From JANWXD01 sp035575135 (GTDB lineage Bacteria; Acidobacteriota; Terriglobia; Bryobacterales; Bryobacteraceae): a DNA stretch of 64,000 nucleotides. Positions 18,013 to 26,671 of this stretch are shown one piece after another; within the stretch, counting starts at the first letter, position 1; each line of letters starts with the position of its first letter. The stretch spans positions 1 to 64,000 of the forward strand of contig DATLYE010000057.1 of assembly GCA_035575135.1 (NCBI GenBank). Reading direction: 5' to 3'. The translations under genes were made by a program, and so were the position numbers. The notes under the pieces were generated by a model. That model saw only the letters and a list, made by a program, of their open reading frames with translations, was not told the DNA's origin and did no database searches.

Positions 18013-19986
18013 ATGCGGAGCGCTACGCTTTGGAGTTGTGTCTTCGTGGTCGCGCTGAGCGCGAGCGGGCAGCAAGGAGATCCGCGGGAGGCCGGAGTGC
18101 TCGATCTGCGCAAGTCTCCGCACGCCCGGCTGCGCAACGTGCCCGTGCGGGCGGTGACGATTCGCGACGGGTTCTGGTCGGCGCGGCAAAGGGTGAATGT
18201 GGAGCGGAGTATTCCCACGCTGCTCGATCTGCTGGAAGAGCACGGGGTGCTCGACAACTTCCGGCGCCTGAGCGGGCGCAAAGCGGCGCCGCGGCGCGGC
18301 CCGCTGTACACCGACTCGGACATTTACAAGTGGCTGGAGGCGGCCGCCTTCGTGCTCCAGTCCGGGGACCGTCCGGAGCTGCGGGCCAAAGTGGACCGCG
18401 TGGTGGAGGAGATTCTGGCGGCGCAGGAGCCGAGCGGCTATCTGAACACCTACTACGTGGACGAGCGCAAGGCGCTGCGCTTCACCGAGGTGACGCGGGG
18501 CCACGAAACCTACTGCCTCGGGCACCTGCTTCAGGCCGCCATTGCGCTCTACCGCGGCAGCGGCGACCGGCGGCTTCTGGATGCCGGCATCCGATTCGTC
18601 AACTACCTGATGGACAATTTCGGCCGCACCAAGCGACCGCTGTCTTCCGATCACCCGGAGATCGAGCTGGCGCTGGTGGAGTTGTACCGCACCACAGGCG
18701 AGCGGCGGTATCTGGAGTTTGCGGCGTATTTTCTCGAGGGCGACGGGGAACGGTTGAAGCTCACACCGCGCGACATCGTCTACCTGTTCAGCGGCAAGCC
18801 GTTTACCGAGCGCACCAAACTGGAGGGCCATGCGGTGCGGGCCATGTATGCCTCCAGCGGGGCGACAGATTACTACCTGGAGACCGGCGAGGAGGCCTAC
18901 TGGAAGACGCTCGAGCGGCTCTGGGAGGACATGACGCGGCGGAAGATGTACATCACGGGCGGCGTGGGTTCGCGAGCGGTGGGCGAGGCGTTCGGCGAGC
19001 CGTACGAGCTGCCTAATCAGCTGGCGTATACGGAAAGCTGCGCGGCCATCGGCAATCTGATGTGGAACTGGCGCATGCTGGCCGCCACGGGGGAGGCCCG
19101 GTTTGCGGACGTGCTGGAGCGGGCTTTATATAACGGCGTCAACTCGGGCATGTCGCTCGACGGGACACTGTATTGCTACCGCAATCCGCTCGAACTGGTG
19201 GGCAATCGCGAGGACAAGATCCGCAATCCGTGGTATTCGACCACCTGCTGCCCGCCGAATCTGGAGCGGATTCTGGCGTCACTTTCGGGTTACTTTTACA
19301 GCACCAGCCGCGAAGGGCTTTACATCCACCTGTACGACAACAATGAACTGAACTGGCGGCTGGAAAACGGCGTGGCCCTGCGCCTGCGCCAGACGACGCG
19401 CTATCCGTGGGACGGCAAGGTGCGCATCGAGGTCGAACCTGCCTCCGCAACCGAGTTCACGCTGTTTGTGCGGATTCCGTCCTGGAGCCGGCGGACGACG
19501 GTGACAGTGAACGGCGCGGCGGCGGGGCCGGCGCAACCGGGAACGTATCTGGCGTTGCGGCGTACCTGGAAGCCGGGCGATGCCGTGACGCTCGACTTCG
19601 AGATGACGCCGCGTTTGACCGCGGCCAATCCGCGCGTGCGGGACAGTTTCGGGCGGGTGGCGGTCGAGCGAGGTCCGCTCGTGTACGCCATGGAGGAAAT
19701 TGACCAGAGGGGCGCCGGCTCGCTGTTCGATCTGTACCTGGATCTTCAGGGAGGCCGGTCTGGGTTCCGGGAAGCCTACGCGGCAGACAAGCTCGGCGGC
19801 ATCGTGGAGCTGCGTCATGCCGGGCTTGAAGCCGAGCCGCCCTCGGCCACGCGCCCGCTCTATGAGCCGTTTGCGGCGGACGGGAAACTGCGCGGGCGCC
19901 CGCGCGAGCTGGTGCTGATCCCCTATTACGCGTTCGCCAATCGCGAGCCGACGGCGATGGCGGTGTGGATTCCGTACCACCGCTGA
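18013..19986 (+). CDS. Glycoside hydrolase family 127 (beta-L-arabinofuranosidase-like)
   Basis: The ATG at 18013 with GGGAGG six bases upstream is the best start; the protein has 657 residues with a signal peptide (about 1-22). The alpha/alpha barrel of GH127 is evident. Residues known in the family's characterised arabinofuranosidase can be matched: acid/base Glu325 (GEAFGEP), zinc ligands Glu341 and Cys343 (YTESC), the nucleophile Cys412 and Cys413 in TTCCPPN. All four metal or catalytic positions are intact, so activity is expected. It would release L-arabinofuranose or a similar sugar in the periplasm or outside. It sits behind a Gfo/Idh/MocA oxidoreductase gene. Confidence 0.87.
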   Translation: MRSATLWSCVFVVALSASGQQGDPREAGVLDLRKSPHARLRNVPVRAVTIRDGFWSARQRVNVERSIPTLLDLLEEHGVLDNFRRLSGRKAAPRRGPLYTDSDIYKWLEAAAFVLQSGDRPELRAKVDRVVEEILAAQEPSGYLNTYYVDERKALRFTEVTRGHETYCLGHLLQAAIALYRGSGDRRLLDAGIRFVNYLMDNFGRTKRPLSSDHPEIELALVELYRTTGERRYLEFAAYFLEGDGERLKLTPRDIVYLFSGKPFTERTKLEGHAVRAMYASSGATDYYLETGEEAYWKTLERLWEDMTRRKMYITGGVGSRAVGEAFGEPYELPNQLAYTESCAAIGNLMWNWRMLAATGEARFADVLERALYNGVNSGMSLDGTLYCYRNPLELVGNREDKIRNPWYSTTCCPPNLERILASLSGYFYSTSREGLYIHLYDNNELNWRLENGVALRLRQTTRYPWDGKVRIEVEPASATEFTLFVRIPSWSRRTTVTVNGAAAGPAQPGTYLALRRTWKPGDAVTLDFEMTPRLTAANPRVRDSFGRVAVERGPLVYAMEEIDQRGAGSLFDLYLDLQGGRSGFREAYAADKLGGIVELRHAGLEAEPPSATRPLYEPFAADGKLRGRPRELVLIPYYAFANREPTAMAVWIPYHR

Positions 19987-20008
19987 ACGCCACCTCGACG
20001 CAGAGTCC

Positions 20009-21235
20009 GTGACCTCGCTGAGCCATCTGGAGTGCAGCCGCTGCCGGAAAACCTACGAGGCCGGCAAGGTGCACAACCTGTGCGGTTGCGGGGGTCCGCT
20101 GCTGGCTCGCTACGATCTGGCCAAAGTGCGGGGGAGCTGGAGCCGGGAGTGGCTGGCGAATGCGCCGCCGAGCCTGTGGCGGTACGCGCCGGTGCTGCCG
20201 GTGAGCCGGCCGTCTGCGCTGGTCACGCTGGGGGAGGGGATGACGCCGCTGGTAGCGCTGCGGCGGCTCGGGGCGCGGCTCGGGCTGCGGCAGCTCTGGG
20301 TCAAGGACGAGGGTTTGAATCCCACCGGTTCATTCAAGGCGCGGGGCTTGTCGTGCGCCGTGTCCATGGCGGTGGAGCTGGGCATCCGGAGCCTGGCGAT
20401 CCCCTCGGCGGGCAACGCCGGCGGCGCCCTGGCCGCGTACGCGGCGGCTGCGGGGCTGGAGGCGCACATCTTCATGCCGCAGGATGTGCCGCAGGCGAAC
20501 TTCATCGAGTGCAAGGCGTACGGCGCCCGGGTCACGCTGGTTGACGGGCTGATCAGCGATTGCGCGCGGCTGGTGGCTGAGGGCGCCGCCGAGGGCCGCT
20601 GGTTCGACGTGAGCACGCTCAAAGAGCCCTACCGTGTGGAAGGCAAGAAGACGATGGGCTACGAACTGGCCGAGCAACTCCGCTGGGAGCTGCCGGATGC
20701 CGTGCTCTACCCGACGGGAGGCGGCGTGGGCCTGATCGGGATGTGGAAGGCGTTTGCGGAGATGGAGGAACTTGGCTGGGTCGGGCCGCGACGCCCAAAG
20801 ATGATCGCGGTGCAGGCGGAGGGCTGCAAGCCGGTTGTGGACGCCTTCGAGCGGGGCGAGCCGGCCTGCCGGTACTGGCAGGACGCCTGGACCGTGGCGG
20901 CCGGCTTGCGAGTTCCCAAGCCTCTCGGTGACTTTCTAATGCTGGAGATTCTCCGCGCCAGCGGCGGCACGGCCGTGGCGGTCACAGACGCGGAGATCCT
21001 GGAAGCGGGCCTGCGACTGGCATCCGAAGAGGGGATGTTTGCCTGTCCGGAAGGCGCGGCCTGCGTGGCGGCGCTCGAGAAACTTGTGGCGGGCGGGTTT
21101 TTGGCGGCTTCGGACCGCGTGGTGATTTACAATACGGGCTCCGGTTTGAAGTACCTGGAGGCCTATGCGACGCGTTTTCCGCGCTGGGCGGAAAGCGAGT
21201 ACGACAAGCTCGGGGGGCTGATCACGCCGCGGTAG
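20009..21235 (+). CDS. thrC: Threonine synthase
   Basis: This 408-residue cytoplasmic enzyme converts O-phospho-L-homoserine to L-threonine with pyridoxal phosphate. The PLP lysine is Lys110 in NPTGSFKARG. The phosphate-binding GGG motif is in YPTGGGVGLIG. An N-terminal zinc-ribbon-like arrangement (Cys9, Cys12, Cys25, Cys27) is seen in one thrC subgroup. The GTG at 20009 is 22 bases after the GH127 stop. It is probably read through from the carbohydrate genes, though its role is unrelated. The 3' end faces the convergent oxidoreductase gene with only 17 bases between. Confidence 0.9.
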   Translation: MTSLSHLECSRCRKTYEAGKVHNLCGCGGPLLARYDLAKVRGSWSREWLANAPPSLWRYAPVLPVSRPSALVTLGEGMTPLVALRRLGARLGLRQLWVKDEGLNPTGSFKARGLSCAVSMAVELGIRSLAIPSAGNAGGALAAYAAAAGLEAHIFMPQDVPQANFIECKAYGARVTLVDGLISDCARLVAEGAAEGRWFDVSTLKEPYRVEGKKTMGYELAEQLRWELPDAVLYPTGGGVGLIGMWKAFAEMEELGWVGPRRPKMIAVQAEGCKPVVDAFERGEPACRYWQDAWTVAAGLRVPKPLGDFLMLEILRASGGTAVAVTDAEILEAGLRLASEEGMFACPEGAACVAALEKLVAGGFLAASDRVVIYNTGSGLKYLEAYATRFPRWAESEYDKLGGLITPR

Positions 21236-21252
21236 GACGCCACCGGCTGAGC

Positions 21253-22485
21253 CTAGAGGGCGGGCAATTCATAGCCCTTGCGGCGCGGCCGCGACAGCAG
21301 GGAGTCGGCCTGTTCGTCTCCGATGAAGCGTTCGGTGGCGGGATCCCATCTTAGCCTGCGGCCCAGATCGCGGCAGATGTTGACGAGGTGGCAAACGGTG
21401 GTGGAGCGGTGGCCGATTTCTTCATGCGCGTTGGGCTTGCGGCGCGTGCGGATGCAGTCCAGGAAATTTTCGATGTGGTAGCGGTTCTCGCCCGGGCCCT
21501 CGGGCGTATCCGGGGGCGCGTCTTTGAGCAGCTCGGGCGGATCGGCGATGCAGGTGCCGCGTTTGATCTCGATGCGGCCCTTGTCGCCGATGAAGATCGC
21601 GCCGAGGTCGGAATGGTCGGGACGGCGGGCGCCGTGGAGCTTGAGCAGCGTTCCGCCGGCGTAGCGCGGGGTGACGGGAGCGTTCCAGGCGTCGGATTCG
21701 GGCCAGAGTTCCACGGGTCCGGTGTCGTCGGTTCCCAAGGCGCATTGCACCTGATCGAGGGCATGCGTTCCCCAACCGGTGACGCCCCAGGACTGCCCGC
21801 CGCCGTCGTAGTCCCACCACCAGGCCCAGCGGCGGTGGAGTTGGGGATGGTAGGGGCGCAGTTCGGTCTGATTGCACCACTGATCCCAGTCCATGCCTTC
21901 GGGAACGGGCTGCGGAGGTTTCGGATACCAGCCCTGAGGCCCTTCGAAGTTGCAGGCCAGCACGGTGTGGACTTTGCCGAGGGCGCCTTCACGGATCAGC
22001 CGGCTGGCGTAGACGTTGACGGGGATGGAACGCTGCTGCGTGCCGGTTTGCAGGATCCGGTTGTAGCGGCGCACGGCGTTGACGAGTGCGCGGCCTTCGG
22101 CGACGGTCAGGGTGAGGGGTTTTTCTGCGTAGACGTCGAGGCCGGCCTGTAAGGCGTGGATGCAGATGAGCACGCGGGCGTGGGTGGTGGTTTCGACGAA
22201 GACCGCGTCGAGCTTTTCTTTTTCGAGCATGCGGCGGTAGTCGTGGTACTTGGCCCAGCGCTCGCCGCTCGGCTTGAGTTTGGCGGCCGCGTAGCAACTG
22301 GGCAGGTAGCAGTCGGCGAGGGCGACGATCTCCGCGCCCGGGAATTCCTCATGCTCGATGAGCCAGCGGGCGCGGCCGCCGACGCCGATGAAGGCGATGC
22401 GGATGCGATCGTTGGCGCCGAACAGGGTGGGGGGGACGACGTAGGGGGCCGCGACGGCGGCCTTAAGCCATTGGCGCCGGTTCAT
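21253..22485 (-). CDS. Exported Gfo/Idh/MocA family oxidoreductase
   Basis: The start at 22485 is chosen because GAGGGGAG lies just upstream and the product then opens with NRRQWLK, a Tat-type signal. The 410-residue protein has the Rossmann motif GVGGRA (about 34-39), AEKPLT at about 118-123, and a C-terminal domain rich in Trp and Tyr. It is of the same family as the product of 16659-17996 but belongs to a different subgroup. The substrate is probably a carbohydrate. It is divergent from the DUF1080 gene with about 205 bases between, a typical shared control region. Confidence 0.85.
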   Translation of the reverse strand: MNRRQWLKAAVAAPYVVPPTLFGANDRIRIAFIGVGGRARWLIEHEEFPGAEIVALADCYLPSCYAAAKLKPSGERWAKYHDYRRMLEKEKLDAVFVETTTHARVLICIHALQAGLDVYAEKPLTLTVAEGRALVNAVRRYNRILQTGTQQRSIPVNVYASRLIREGALGKVHTVLACNFEGPQGWYPKPPQPVPEGMDWDQWCNQTELRPYHPQLHRRWAWWWDYDGGGQSWGVTGWGTHALDQVQCALGTDDTGPVELWPESDAWNAPVTPRYAGGTLLKLHGARRPDHSDLGAIFIGDKGRIEIKRGTCIADPPELLKDAPPDTPEGPGENRYHIENFLDCIRTRRKPNAHEEIGHRSTTVCHLVNICRDLGRRLRWDPATERFIGDEQADSLLSRPRRKGYELPAL

Positions 22486-22690
22486 GAGGCACTCCCCTCT
22501 CATGCTATGCCGTGGGGCGGATGGGGGCAACCGAGGAGGATGGTCGGGCGGCCTGCGGGGCGCGCTGCGGTATGGTCGAGCCGAGGGCGGCCTGCGGGCA
22601 ATCCTGCAACATCGTTGGGCCGGGGGCGGGCTTCGGGGTTTCGTCACGCGGTCGTGTTCTAATAGGATTCGAACGAGGAGGAAGCAACGA
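22486..22690. other. Divergent control region between oxidoreductase and DUF1080 genes
   Basis: This 205-base gap contains no coding frame I trust. On the plus strand a -10-like TCTAAT is at 22658-22663 and a strong ribosome binding site (AGGAGG, about 22675-22680) serves the DUF1080 gene. GGGCGGCCTGCGGG occurs twice (about 22549-22562 and 22585-22598), a direct repeat that might bind a regulator. Confidence 0.35.
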
Positions 22691-23287
22691 ATGAAGCCAA
22701 CTGCATGGATGATCGCGGTGCTGATTCTTGGGGCGAGTGTCAACGCAGGGTGGTCCCAAGAAGAAGGCTGGAAGCGCATTTTCGACGGCAAGACGCTCAA
22801 GGGGTGGAAGGCCAGCGAGAATCCGGAGAGCTGGAGCGTGGAGGACGGCGCCATCGTGGGCCGGGGCCAGCGCAGCCACCTGTTCTACATGGAGGAGGAA
22901 TGCGAGAACTGCGAGTTCAAGGCCACGGTCAAGATCAACAAGGGCGGCAACTCGGGGATGTATTTTCGGGCCCAGTTCGGTCCGGGATGGCCGAAGGGCT
23001 ACGAGGCCCAGGTCAATAACAGCAGCAAGGACTGGCGGCGCACCGGGAGCCTGTACGGGATCGTGGACATCAAAGAGCAACTGATTCCCGACGACACCTG
23101 GTGGACGCAACACATCATTGCCGACGGCAACCATATCGTCATCAAGGTCAACGACAAGGTGGTCGTGGACTACGTGGACGAGCAGAACCGTTACACCAAG
23201 GGGTACCTGGCCTTGCAGCAGCACGACCCGCAGAGCGTGGTTTACTACAAGGACATCATGATGAAGAAGCTGCCGGCGAAGAAGTAA
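22691..23287 (+). CDS. Exported DUF1080 (3-keto-disaccharide hydrolase-like) protein
   Basis: The 198-residue protein starts at 22691 after a strong ribosome binding site. The signal peptide is about 1-22. The rest is one concanavalin-like beta-sandwich: FDGKTLKGW, SVEDGAIVGRG, NSGMYFRAQ, and the C-terminal YTKGYLALQQHDPQSVVYYKDI, which are the hallmark DUF1080 segments. Members have been shown to act on 3-keto-glycosides, others are lectin-like. It is divergent from one Gfo/Idh/MocA gene and a few kilobases from another, fitting a route in which glycosides are oxidised and then cleaved. Confidence 0.87.
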   Translation: MKPTAWMIAVLILGASVNAGWSQEEGWKRIFDGKTLKGWKASENPESWSVEDGAIVGRGQRSHLFYMEEECENCEFKATVKINKGGNSGMYFRAQFGPGWPKGYEAQVNNSSKDWRRTGSLYGIVDIKEQLIPDDTWWTQHIIADGNHIVIKVNDKVVVDYVDEQNRYTKGYLALQQHDPQSVVYYKDIMMKKLPAKK

Positions 23288-23288
23288 C

Positions 23289-23358
23289 GAAAAAAAGGGG
23301 ACACACCAGGCTGACAGAATTTCCGAAAAAAGGGGACACACCAGGCTGACGGAATTTT
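23289..23358. repeat. Two tandem 35-bp repeats, possibly RAYT/REP-type
   Basis: Two near-identical copies with a core of GGGGACACACCAGGCTGAC, each preceded by a run of A and followed by a GAATTT box, lie back to back with a period of 35 bases (GGGG at 23297 and at 23332). They fill the 73-base gap between the DUF1080 and M3 peptidase genes. Repeats opening AAAAAGGGGACA are, from memory, associated with REP-associated tyrosine transposases in several phyla. No transposase gene is in the window. Confidence 0.6.
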
Positions 23359-23360
23359 GG

Positions 23361-25382
23361 CTAGAGGCCGAGGCGGGTGAGGAGGGCGGTGGGGTCGGGG
23401 TCGCGGCCCATAAAGGCGCGGAACAAGGCGGCGGGGTCGTCGCTGTCGCCGCGGGCCAGAATGGCGTCGCGGAAGGCGCGGCCGGTGGCACGGTCGAAGA
23501 TGCCGCGCTCCTGGAAGCGGGAAAAGGCGTCCGCGTCCAGCACCTCGGACCATTTGTAGGAGTAGTAGCCGGCGGCGTAGCCCACGGGGTTGCCGAACAG
23601 GTGGGTGAAAGAGGCGATCATCGCGTAGTCTTCCGGGAGAGGCGCGGGTGAGAATTCCTCGAGCAGGCGCCGGCTCCATGAGAGCAGATCCCGGCCCGGC
23701 TCCCAGTCCATGTGCAGGCTCAGATCGAGAAGGCCGAAGCCGAGCTGCCGCATCTGGGCGCTGGCGGCCCGGAAGGTACGCGCCCGTTTCATTTTCTGGA
23801 ACAGTTCTTCCGGAAGGGGCTCACCGCTCTGCCAGTGCCGGGCAAACAGGTCCAGCGCCTCGCGTTCCCAGCACCAGTTCTCCATGATCTGCGACGGCAG
23901 CTCGACGAAGTCCCAGGCGACGTTGGTGCCGGCGAGGGTGCGAATCTCGACGCGGCTGAGGCAGTGATGGAGCAGGTGACCGAATTCGTGGAAGACGGTC
24001 TCGACCTCGCGATGGGTGAGCAATGGGGGCCGGTCTTCCAGCGGCGGCGTGAGGTTGCCGCACAAGACCGCCAGGTGGGGCCGGAAGCCGTCCGGACGCG
24101 GGCCGCCGGTCAATAAGGCGTCCATCCAGGCGCCGCCGCGCTTGTTTTCGCGCGGGCGCCAGTCCGTGTGAAATCCGCCCAGCAGTTCGCCGCTGTCGTC
24201 GTAGACTTCGTAATAACGCGTCCCCGGGTCCCAGGAAGGCACGCCGCAGCGCTCTTCGATGCGGATTCCGAACAGGCGCGAGGCGATTTCAAAGAGCCCG
24301 GAGACGACCTTGTCGAGCGGGAAATAAGGCCGCAGTGCCTCTTCGTCGAAATCGAACAGCGCCTTACGCTGTTTTTCGGCGTAGTAGGCGATATCCCAGG
24401 GCGCCAAGGGAGGCGCGCCGTCCCCTTCCAGCTCGCGGCGGAAGGCTTCGAGCGCAGCTGTTTCCCGCCGGAAATGAGGCTCAGTTCTCCGCCGCAGATC
24501 GAGGAGAAACTCGCGGGCGCGGTCACCGGAGCCGGCCATGCGGTCCTCGAGGGCGTAGTCGGCGAAGTGGCGGTAGCCGAGCAAGCGGGCTTTCTCGTTG
24601 CGCAGCTCAAGAATCCGTTCGATCACGGCGAGGTTGTCGAACGTTCCACCGGCGGCGCGGGTGTGGTAGGCGCGCCAGACCTGCTCGCGCACGGCGGCAT
24701 CGTCCAGATAGGTCATCACGGCGGTGTAGCTCGGGGCCTGCAGCGTGAAGCGCCAGCCATCAAGTCCGCGGGCTGCGGCGGCCTGACGCGCCATCTCCAG
24801 AGCGGAAGGAGGCAGGCCGCGGAGCCGGTCCGGATCGGTGATCCGCAGTTCGAAAGCGTTGGTGGCGTCGAGGACGTTTTCGGAAAAGCGGGTGGTGAGG
24901 CGGGCCAGCTCGACCTCGATTTCCTGGAGTCGCTGCTTGCCGGCGGGTCCCAGCTCGGCGCCGTGGCGGCGGAAGTCGTCCAGAGTCTTCTTCAGGAAGC
25001 GCCGGCGCACACCCTCCAGCCGTGCAGCTTCGGCGGTGGCGGCGTAGTCTTTGATGCGGCGCCAGAGGTCCGGGTCGAGGGGAATGGCTGCATAGAAGGC
25101 GCTGACCTCGGGCTGCACGGCATTGTACGCAGCGCGTAGCTCGGGGGAGGTCGCGACGGCTTCCAGGTGGCGGACGACGGCGAAGGCGTCATCGAGAGGC
25201 TCGGTGAGCGCATCCAGAGCGCCGAGGACTGCCTCGAAGGTGGTGCCGGCGGAGTGAGCCAGAGCCGCTTTTCGCGAGGCGGCCTGTGCGAGCAGTTCCC
25301 GGATGCCAGGTTCGACGTGCTCCGGGCGGATGCGGTCGAAAGGGACGCGGAATTCGATCCGGAGTAAAGGATTCTCTTGCAT
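23361..25382 (-). CDS. M3 family oligopeptidase (OpdA/Dcp-like)
   Basis: This 673-residue metallopeptidase carries the thimet-oligopeptidase signature HEFGHLLHH (zinc ligands His465 and His469, catalytic Glu466). The third ligand Glu lies about 25 residues later in WDFVELPSQ, and substrate-binding Tyr/Gly segments (GYAAGYYSYKW) are near the C-terminus. There is no signal peptide, so it acts in the cytoplasm on short peptides, including cleaved signal peptides in related species. The start lies 12 bases after the lgt stop, so it is the last member of the ileS-lspA-lgt series. Confidence 0.92.
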   Translation of the reverse strand: MQENPLLRIEFRVPFDRIRPEHVEPGIRELLAQAASRKAALAHSAGTTFEAVLGALDALTEPLDDAFAVVRHLEAVATSPELRAAYNAVQPEVSAFYAAIPLDPDLWRRIKDYAATAEAARLEGVRRRFLKKTLDDFRRHGAELGPAGKQRLQEIEVELARLTTRFSENVLDATNAFELRITDPDRLRGLPPSALEMARQAAAARGLDGWRFTLQAPSYTAVMTYLDDAAVREQVWRAYHTRAAGGTFDNLAVIERILELRNEKARLLGYRHFADYALEDRMAGSGDRAREFLLDLRRRTEPHFRRETAALEAFRRELEGDGAPPLAPWDIAYYAEKQRKALFDFDEEALRPYFPLDKVVSGLFEIASRLFGIRIEERCGVPSWDPGTRYYEVYDDSGELLGGFHTDWRPRENKRGGAWMDALLTGGPRPDGFRPHLAVLCGNLTPPLEDRPPLLTHREVETVFHEFGHLLHHCLSRVEIRTLAGTNVAWDFVELPSQIMENWCWEREALDLFARHWQSGEPLPEELFQKMKRARTFRAASAQMRQLGFGLLDLSLHMDWEPGRDLLSWSRRLLEEFSPAPLPEDYAMIASFTHLFGNPVGYAAGYYSYKWSEVLDADAFSRFQERGIFDRATGRAFRDAILARGDSDDPAALFRAFMGRDPDPTALLTRLGL

Positions 25383-25394
25383 CTTCGTGTTGGG

Positions 25395-26174
25395 TCAAGA
25401 AGCGCGGGCCGGGGCGCGAGCCAGCAGCCACAGGCCGGTTCCGGCCAAGGCCACGGCGATCCACTGCGCGGCCGACAGCGGCCCGCCGAAGGGATTCGGC
25501 TGGTCGTGGGCGCGCACAAACTCGATCAGGAAGCGCGCGGTCGAGTAAAGCAGCAGGTAGAGGCCGATCACGGAGCCGGGGCGGGTGGTGCGCCGGAAGC
25601 GGCGCCAGAGGATTACGAAGATGCCGGCTTCGGCCGCCGCTTCGTAGAGCTGGGTGGGATGCAGGGGCACATTGAGGGGCGTGCCGAACAGGCGGCCGGC
25701 TTCCGGATTGGTGAAGGTGACGGCCCAGGGCAGCGTGCAGGAGGTTCCCCAGCAGCAGCCGGCGGCAAAGCAGCCGAGTCGCCCGAGGGCGTGTCCGGCG
25801 GCGATTCCCGGGGCGAGGATATCGGCCGTTTGAAGGAACGGCATGCGGTGGCGGCGCAGGTACAGCCAGCCGACGAGCAACGCCAGCAGCAAGCCGCCCT
25901 GAAAAACGCCGCCGGCCTGAAGGGTGGAAAGAGAGATGATCTCACCGGGCCGGGCGCGGTAGTAGTCCCAATCGAGGGCAATCATGAGCACCTTGGCGCC
26001 CACGATGCCGGCCAATGCGCAGTAGACGCCGAGGCTGACGATGCGCTCGGGGTCGGCGCCGCGCACGCGCGCCAGCCGCGAGGCGATTCCCAAGCCCAGC
26101 AGGAAGCCGAGCGCGACCAGGAGGCCGTAGGTGGGGAGGAAGAAATCGCCAAACCGGACGAGGTGGGGGAGCAT
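25395..26174 (-). CDS. lgt: Prolipoprotein diacylglyceryl transferase
   Basis: This 259-residue inner-membrane enzyme transfers a diacylglyceryl group to the lipobox cysteine of prolipoproteins, the first step of lipoprotein maturation. About seven membrane spans are visible. The Lgt signature is represented by AAGHALGRLGCFAAGCCWG (about 141-159) and by LHPTQLYEAAAE. The ATG at 26174 overlaps the lspA stop (ATGA). Pairing with lspA, whose product acts next in the pathway, is functionally coherent. Confidence 0.92.
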   Translation of the reverse strand: MLPHLVRFGDFFLPTYGLLVALGFLLGLGIASRLARVRGADPERIVSLGVYCALAGIVGAKVLMIALDWDYYRARPGEIISLSTLQAGGVFQGGLLLALLVGWLYLRRHRMPFLQTADILAPGIAAGHALGRLGCFAAGCCWGTSCTLPWAVTFTNPEAGRLFGTPLNVPLHPTQLYEAAAEAGIFVILWRRFRRTTRPGSVIGLYLLLYSTARFLIEFVRAHDQPNPFGGPLSAAQWIAVALAGTGLWLLARAPARAS

Positions 26175-26671
26175 CAGCGTTTCTCCGGGGGATGCGGGGT
26201 CCGCCAGAGCGTGACCAGGAGCAGGATGGCCCCGATGGTGATGGCGCTGTCGGCGATATTGAACGCGGGCCAGTGGTAGCGGCCGAGGTGGACGTCTATG
26301 AAGTCGGTCACCGCGCCGTGCACCAGGCGGTCGTAGAGGTTGCCGCAGGCTCCGCCCAGCACGAGAGCCAATGCGACGCGCACGGCGCCCGGCTGCGGGC
26401 CGCGCTGCCAGAGCAGCGAGGCCACGAAGGCGAGCACAGCCGCCGAGACGGCGATGAGAACCATGGAGCGCCATTCCCCGCCGCCGTCGCTGAAAAGGCC
26501 GAAGGCAATGCCCCGATTCTCGGTACGGACGATGTTAAGCAATCCGGGGAGGACCACGTAGGTGTCCCAGGGACTGACCCGGGCGCGGACGAGGGTCTTG
26601 GTGGCCAGATCCAGACTGAGGACGCCTGCGGCGAAGACCAAGGCGGCCAGGCGCGGGGAGATTTCAGGCAA
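26174..26671 (-). CDS. lspA: Lipoprotein signal peptidase II
   Basis: This 165-residue membrane aspartyl peptidase cuts the signal peptide from diacylglyceryl-modified prolipoproteins. Four spans and both catalytic aspartates are present: Asp114 in GNLYDR and Asp141 in FNIADS. The conserved NRGIAFG segment is at 52-58. The start overlaps the end of ileS by eight bases and the end overlaps lgt by one base, so the three should be translationally coupled. Confidence 0.94.
   Translation of the reverse strand: MPEISPRLAALVFAAGVLSLDLATKTLVRARVSPWDTYVVLPGLLNIVRTENRGIAFGLFSDGGGEWRSMVLIAVSAAVLAFVASLLWQRGPQPGAVRVALALVLGGACGNLYDRLVHGAVTDFIDVHLGRYHWPAFNIADSAITIGAILLLVTLWRTPHPPEKR

Noticed and set aside
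22640..22690. GGATTCGAAC, which resembles the T-arm of a tRNA on the minus strand
   Set aside because: No acceptor stem, D-arm or anticodon arm can be drawn around it, and the needed sequence would lie within the DUF1080 gene.
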